A stretch of DNA of 14,349 nucleotides from JBJXGF01 sp046153015. Its GTDB lineage: Bacteria > Actinomycetota > Acidimicrobiia > Acidimicrobiales > CAIXPF01. The stretch is from the NCBI GenBank assembly GCA_046153015.1, contig JBJXGF010000183.1, positions 1-14,349 of the forward strand. The letters are read 5' to 3'. Position numbers and translations under genes: made by a program. Under the pieces are notes generated by a model. The model was given only the letters and a program-made list of their open reading frames with translations, searched no databases and was not told where the DNA came from. Below are positions 12,884 through 14,349 of this stretch, piece after piece; positions within the stretch are counted from its first letter, which is position 1, and the number at the start of each line of letters is the position of its first letter.

Positions 12884-13672
12884 ATGGCCGAGGAGCTGCT
12901 GTTCGAGAAGGCGCAGGGCGTGGCGACGATCACGCTCAACCGACCGGAGAAGCTGAACTCGTTCCACAACGGGATGCTGGCCGACTGGGCGGCCGCCCTC
13001 GTCGAGTGCCAGGCCGACGAGGCCGTGGCCGCGGTGATCGTGACCGGCGCCGGCCGGGCGTTCTGCTCCGGCGGCGACCTGGCCACGATGGGAGACGTGG
13101 GCGGCAACGCCGCGCTGTACATCGGCGACTACCTCCGCACCCACGTGCACCCGGTGGCCCGGGCGGTCGACGCGCTGCAGAAGCCGTACCTGTGCGCGGT
13201 GAACGGCGTGGCCACCGGCGCCGGGATGGACATGGCGTTGATGGCCGACATCCGCTACGCCGCCCGCAGCGCCCGCTTCGCAGAGAGCTACATCAAGGTG
13301 GGCCTCATCCCCGGCGACGGCGGGGCGTTCCTGCTGCCCCGCCTCGTCGGGCTCTCCAAGGCGCTCGAGCTGCTCTGGACCGGGGACTTCGTGGACGCGG
13401 AGGAGGCGCAGCGCCTCGGCATCGTGTCGAAGGTGTGCGACGACGATGCGCTGATGGGAGAGATGCGGGCGTTGGCCGAGCGGCTGGCGGCCGGGCCGCG
13501 GGTGGCGATCCGGCTGATGAAGCAGGCGGTGTACCGCTCGCTGCGCATGGACTTCCTCGCCGCGCTCGACAACGTGGCCGGGCCGATGGGCGTGGCGTTC
13601 AACACCGAGGACCACCGCGAGGCGGTGCGTGCCTTCGCCGAGAAGCGCCCGCCCAGCTTCACCGGGCGCTGA
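12884..13672 (+). CDS. Enoyl-CoA hydratase/isomerase (crotonase) family protein
   Basis: The 262-residue crotonase has the CoA-binding and oxyanion-hole motifs A59-F-C-S-G-G-D-L66 and N107-G-V-A-T-G-A-G-M-D-M-A118, plus the V-G-L-I-P-G-D-G-G loop (139-147). Aligned by eye to rat mitochondrial enoyl-CoA hydratase, the two catalytic glutamates (E144, E164) are replaced by D116 and Y136. Simple hydration is therefore doubtful; isomerase or another crotonase reaction, perhaps using D145 of the P-G-D-G-G loop, should be considered. The ATG at 12884 has GGGAGGAG 6 nt upstream. It lies 18 bp after the acyl-CoA dehydrogenase stop and most likely takes that enzyme's product. Convergent stops with the next gene are 18 bp apart. 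Confidence 0.93.
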   Translation: MAEELLFEKAQGVATITLNRPEKLNSFHNGMLADWAAALVECQADEAVAAVIVTGAGRAFCSGGDLATMGDVGGNAALYIGDYLRTHVHPVARAVDALQKPYLCAVNGVATGAGMDMALMADIRYAARSARFAESYIKVGLIPGDGGAFLLPRLVGLSKALELLWTGDFVDAEEAQRLGIVSKVCDDDALMGEMRALAERLAAGPRVAIRLMKQAVYRSLRMDFLAALDNVAGPMGVAFNTEDHREAVRAFAEKRPPSFTGR

Positions 13673-13690
13673 GGGGCGCTCAGGCGGCGC

Positions 13691-14101
13691 TCAGCTCTTG
13701 GCGAAGCCCATGATCCGCCCGGCGTGCAGGGTGTCGGTGTACTCGTCGAGCCGGCTGATCTTGCCGTCCTTGCACGTGTACACCCAGCAGTAGTCGTTCT
13801 CGTAGGCCTCGCCCTTCACGGTCGTGGCCGACAGGTGCTGCAGCGCCACGGCGGTGTCGCCGTCGGCGAGCAGCTTGGTGACCGTGCGCTTCAGCGTGCT
13901 CATGTCGAAGATCTTGCCGATCGCGCCGCCGGTGAGGGCCTTCACGCAGGTCTCGCGGCCTTCGAACGGGCCGATCCCTACGGTCTTCGGCGGCGCCCAC
14001 ACGGCGTCGTCGGCGAGCAGGCCGTCGATCGTGGCGGCGTCGTAGGCGGCGCGGGCCTCGAGGAAGCGCTGGACGAGCTGGCGGGTGGCTTCGGTCTGCA
14101 T
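13691..14101 (-). CDS. SnoaL-like / NTF2-fold protein
   Basis: The 136-residue protein fits the SnoaL-like polyketide cyclase/nuclear transport factor 2 fold. It has an N-terminal helix pair (V-Q-R-F-L-E-A-R-A-A-Y-D-A-A-T-I-D-G-L-L-A-D-D-A-V-W), the G-P-F-E-G-R-E segment, and terminal strands Y-C-W-V-Y-T-C-K-D-G-K-I-S-R-L-D-E-Y-T-D-T. The K-I-x-x-L-x-E-Y-x-D strand is the most diagnostic part. Members include hydrolases, isomerases (ketosteroid isomerase-like) and ligand-binding proteins; substrate cannot be inferred. ATG 14101 is preceded by GGAG about 12 nt upstream, which is far, and by TAGAAC ending 6 nt upstream, so a leaderless start is possible. Its position next to the P450/acyl-CoA dehydrogenase/crotonase group fits a terpenoid or steroid pathway, though it is convergent with them. 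Confidence 0.88.
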   Translation of the reverse strand: MQTEATRQLVQRFLEARAAYDAATIDGLLADDAVWAPPKTVGIGPFEGRETCVKALTGGAIGKIFDMSTLKRTVTKLLADGDTAVALQHLSATTVKGEAYENDYCWVYTCKDGKISRLDEYTDTLHAGRIMGFAKS

Positions 14102-14181
14102 CGCGCCGTTCTACTCCAGGCCGGCCCGGCCCGCACGGGAGCATCCCCCGATCGCCGCCGACGCTCTGACACGCTGGCGCG

Positions 14182-14349
14182 GTGGCTCGTCCTCGCTTGG
14201 CGCTCACGCGGGGGGCGGCGATCTGGTGCGCGGCGGCCCTGAGCGCGGCGTCCTGCTCCACGCTGGGCGAACGGGCGCCGGCCCGGAGCGCCCTGACCGC
14301 CGGGGCCGCGGCGGCCGCCGCAGCCGCTGCAGCCCCCGCGGCGAGCAAC
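14182..14349 (+). CDS. Putative secreted lipoprotein, N-terminal fragment (cut by window edge)
   Basis: GTG 14182 opens a frame that stays open to the window end (56 codons). The start reads (M)ARPRLALTRGAAIWCAAAL: a basic n-region with three or four Arg, a hydrophobic stretch, then S-A-A-S-C25 as a plausible lipobox with Cys25 for lipidation. An Ala-rich linker of ten consecutive Ala follows at about 42-51. This is the pattern of a bacterial lipoprotein or Ala-rich secreted protein. There is no clear ribosome binding site, so the start is uncertain. It diverges from the SnoaL-like gene across an 80-bp gap. Function cannot be judged without the rest. Confidence 0.5.
   Translation, partial: MARPRLALTRGAAIWCAAALSAASCSTLGERAPARSALTAGAAAAAAAAAAPAASN

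Noticed and set aside
13664..13694. Direct repeat GGCGCTCAG (13675-13683 and 13686-13694) with a 5-bp CTGAG/CTCAG hairpin between convergent stops
   Set aside because: Short, GC-rich and partly inside coding sequence; too weak to call a terminator or repeat element.
1..14349. Mobile element, phage, CRISPR, defence or biosynthetic gene cluster
   Set aside because: No transposase, integrase, repeat array, att-like duplications or hallmark genes were seen; gene composition looks uniform across the window.

Overview
The window is a very GC-rich stretch with strong G/C third-position bias, GTG/TTG starts and possible leaderless genes. It reads as a chromosomal segment of a high-GC actinobacterium. 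The gene complement (two acyl-CoA-dehydrogenase-fold proteins, a P450, a molybdenum hydroxylase, a bacterial amylo-1,6-glucosidase) would suit an Acidimicrobiia-like lineage or a related soil or aquatic actinobacterium, but that placement is inference. There are no rRNAs, tRNAs, transposases, phage genes or CRISPR repeats. Genes are cut at both window edges: a flavodoxin on the left and a probable lipoprotein on the right.

Layout. Positions 1-1267 (minus): the N-terminus of a flavodoxin, preceded on the same strand by a front-end-type membrane fatty acid desaturase. Positions 1355-2521 (plus): an acyl-CoA-dehydrogenase-fold protein lacking both known catalytic glutamates, probably translated leaderless from GTG. 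Positions 2522-2866: a 9-bp inverted repeat, a 46-residue Cys/His-rich gene with a strong ribosome binding site, and a promoter. Positions 2867-4981: a glycogen-debranching-type glucosidase whose best-supported start is a rare ACG codon. Positions 5076-8957: a tightly packed molybdenum hydroxylase operon (FAD subunit, 2Fe-2S subunit, molybdopterin subunit, then a MoaD/ThiS-like sulfur carrier), closed by a strong hairpin at 8985-9014.

Positions 9034-10263 hold a small divergent cluster. On the minus strand are a 51-residue membrane protein and a PRC-barrel protein; on the plus strand is a four-helix membrane protein. The 131-bp gap between them carries two head-to-head promoter-like sites of the GTTT-N16-GGG(T/A)AC stress-sigma type and a 24-nt dyad. 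This is the most informative regulatory region in the window. Positions 10318-13672: a cytochrome P450 (minus) diverges from a two-gene acyl-CoA dehydrogenase and enoyl-CoA hydratase/isomerase unit (plus), which looks like part of a catabolic pathway for a terpenoid, steroid side chain or branched acid. Positions 13691-14101: a SnoaL/NTF2-fold protein (minus). Positions 14182 to the end: the start of a putative lipoprotein (plus).

How it fits together: the P450, acyl-CoA dehydrogenase and crotonase genes plausibly act on one hydroxylated or CoA-activated substrate. The Mo-hydroxylase operon is self-contained, but its substrate cannot be read from sequence; its active-site loop argues against CO dehydrogenase. 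I see no clear new multi-gene defence or mobile system. The most interesting items are the stress-type divergent promoter pair with its small membrane genes, the orphan MoaD in the Mo-hydroxylase operon, the Cys-rich small protein, the ACG start, and the altered active sites in the acyl-CoA enzymes.
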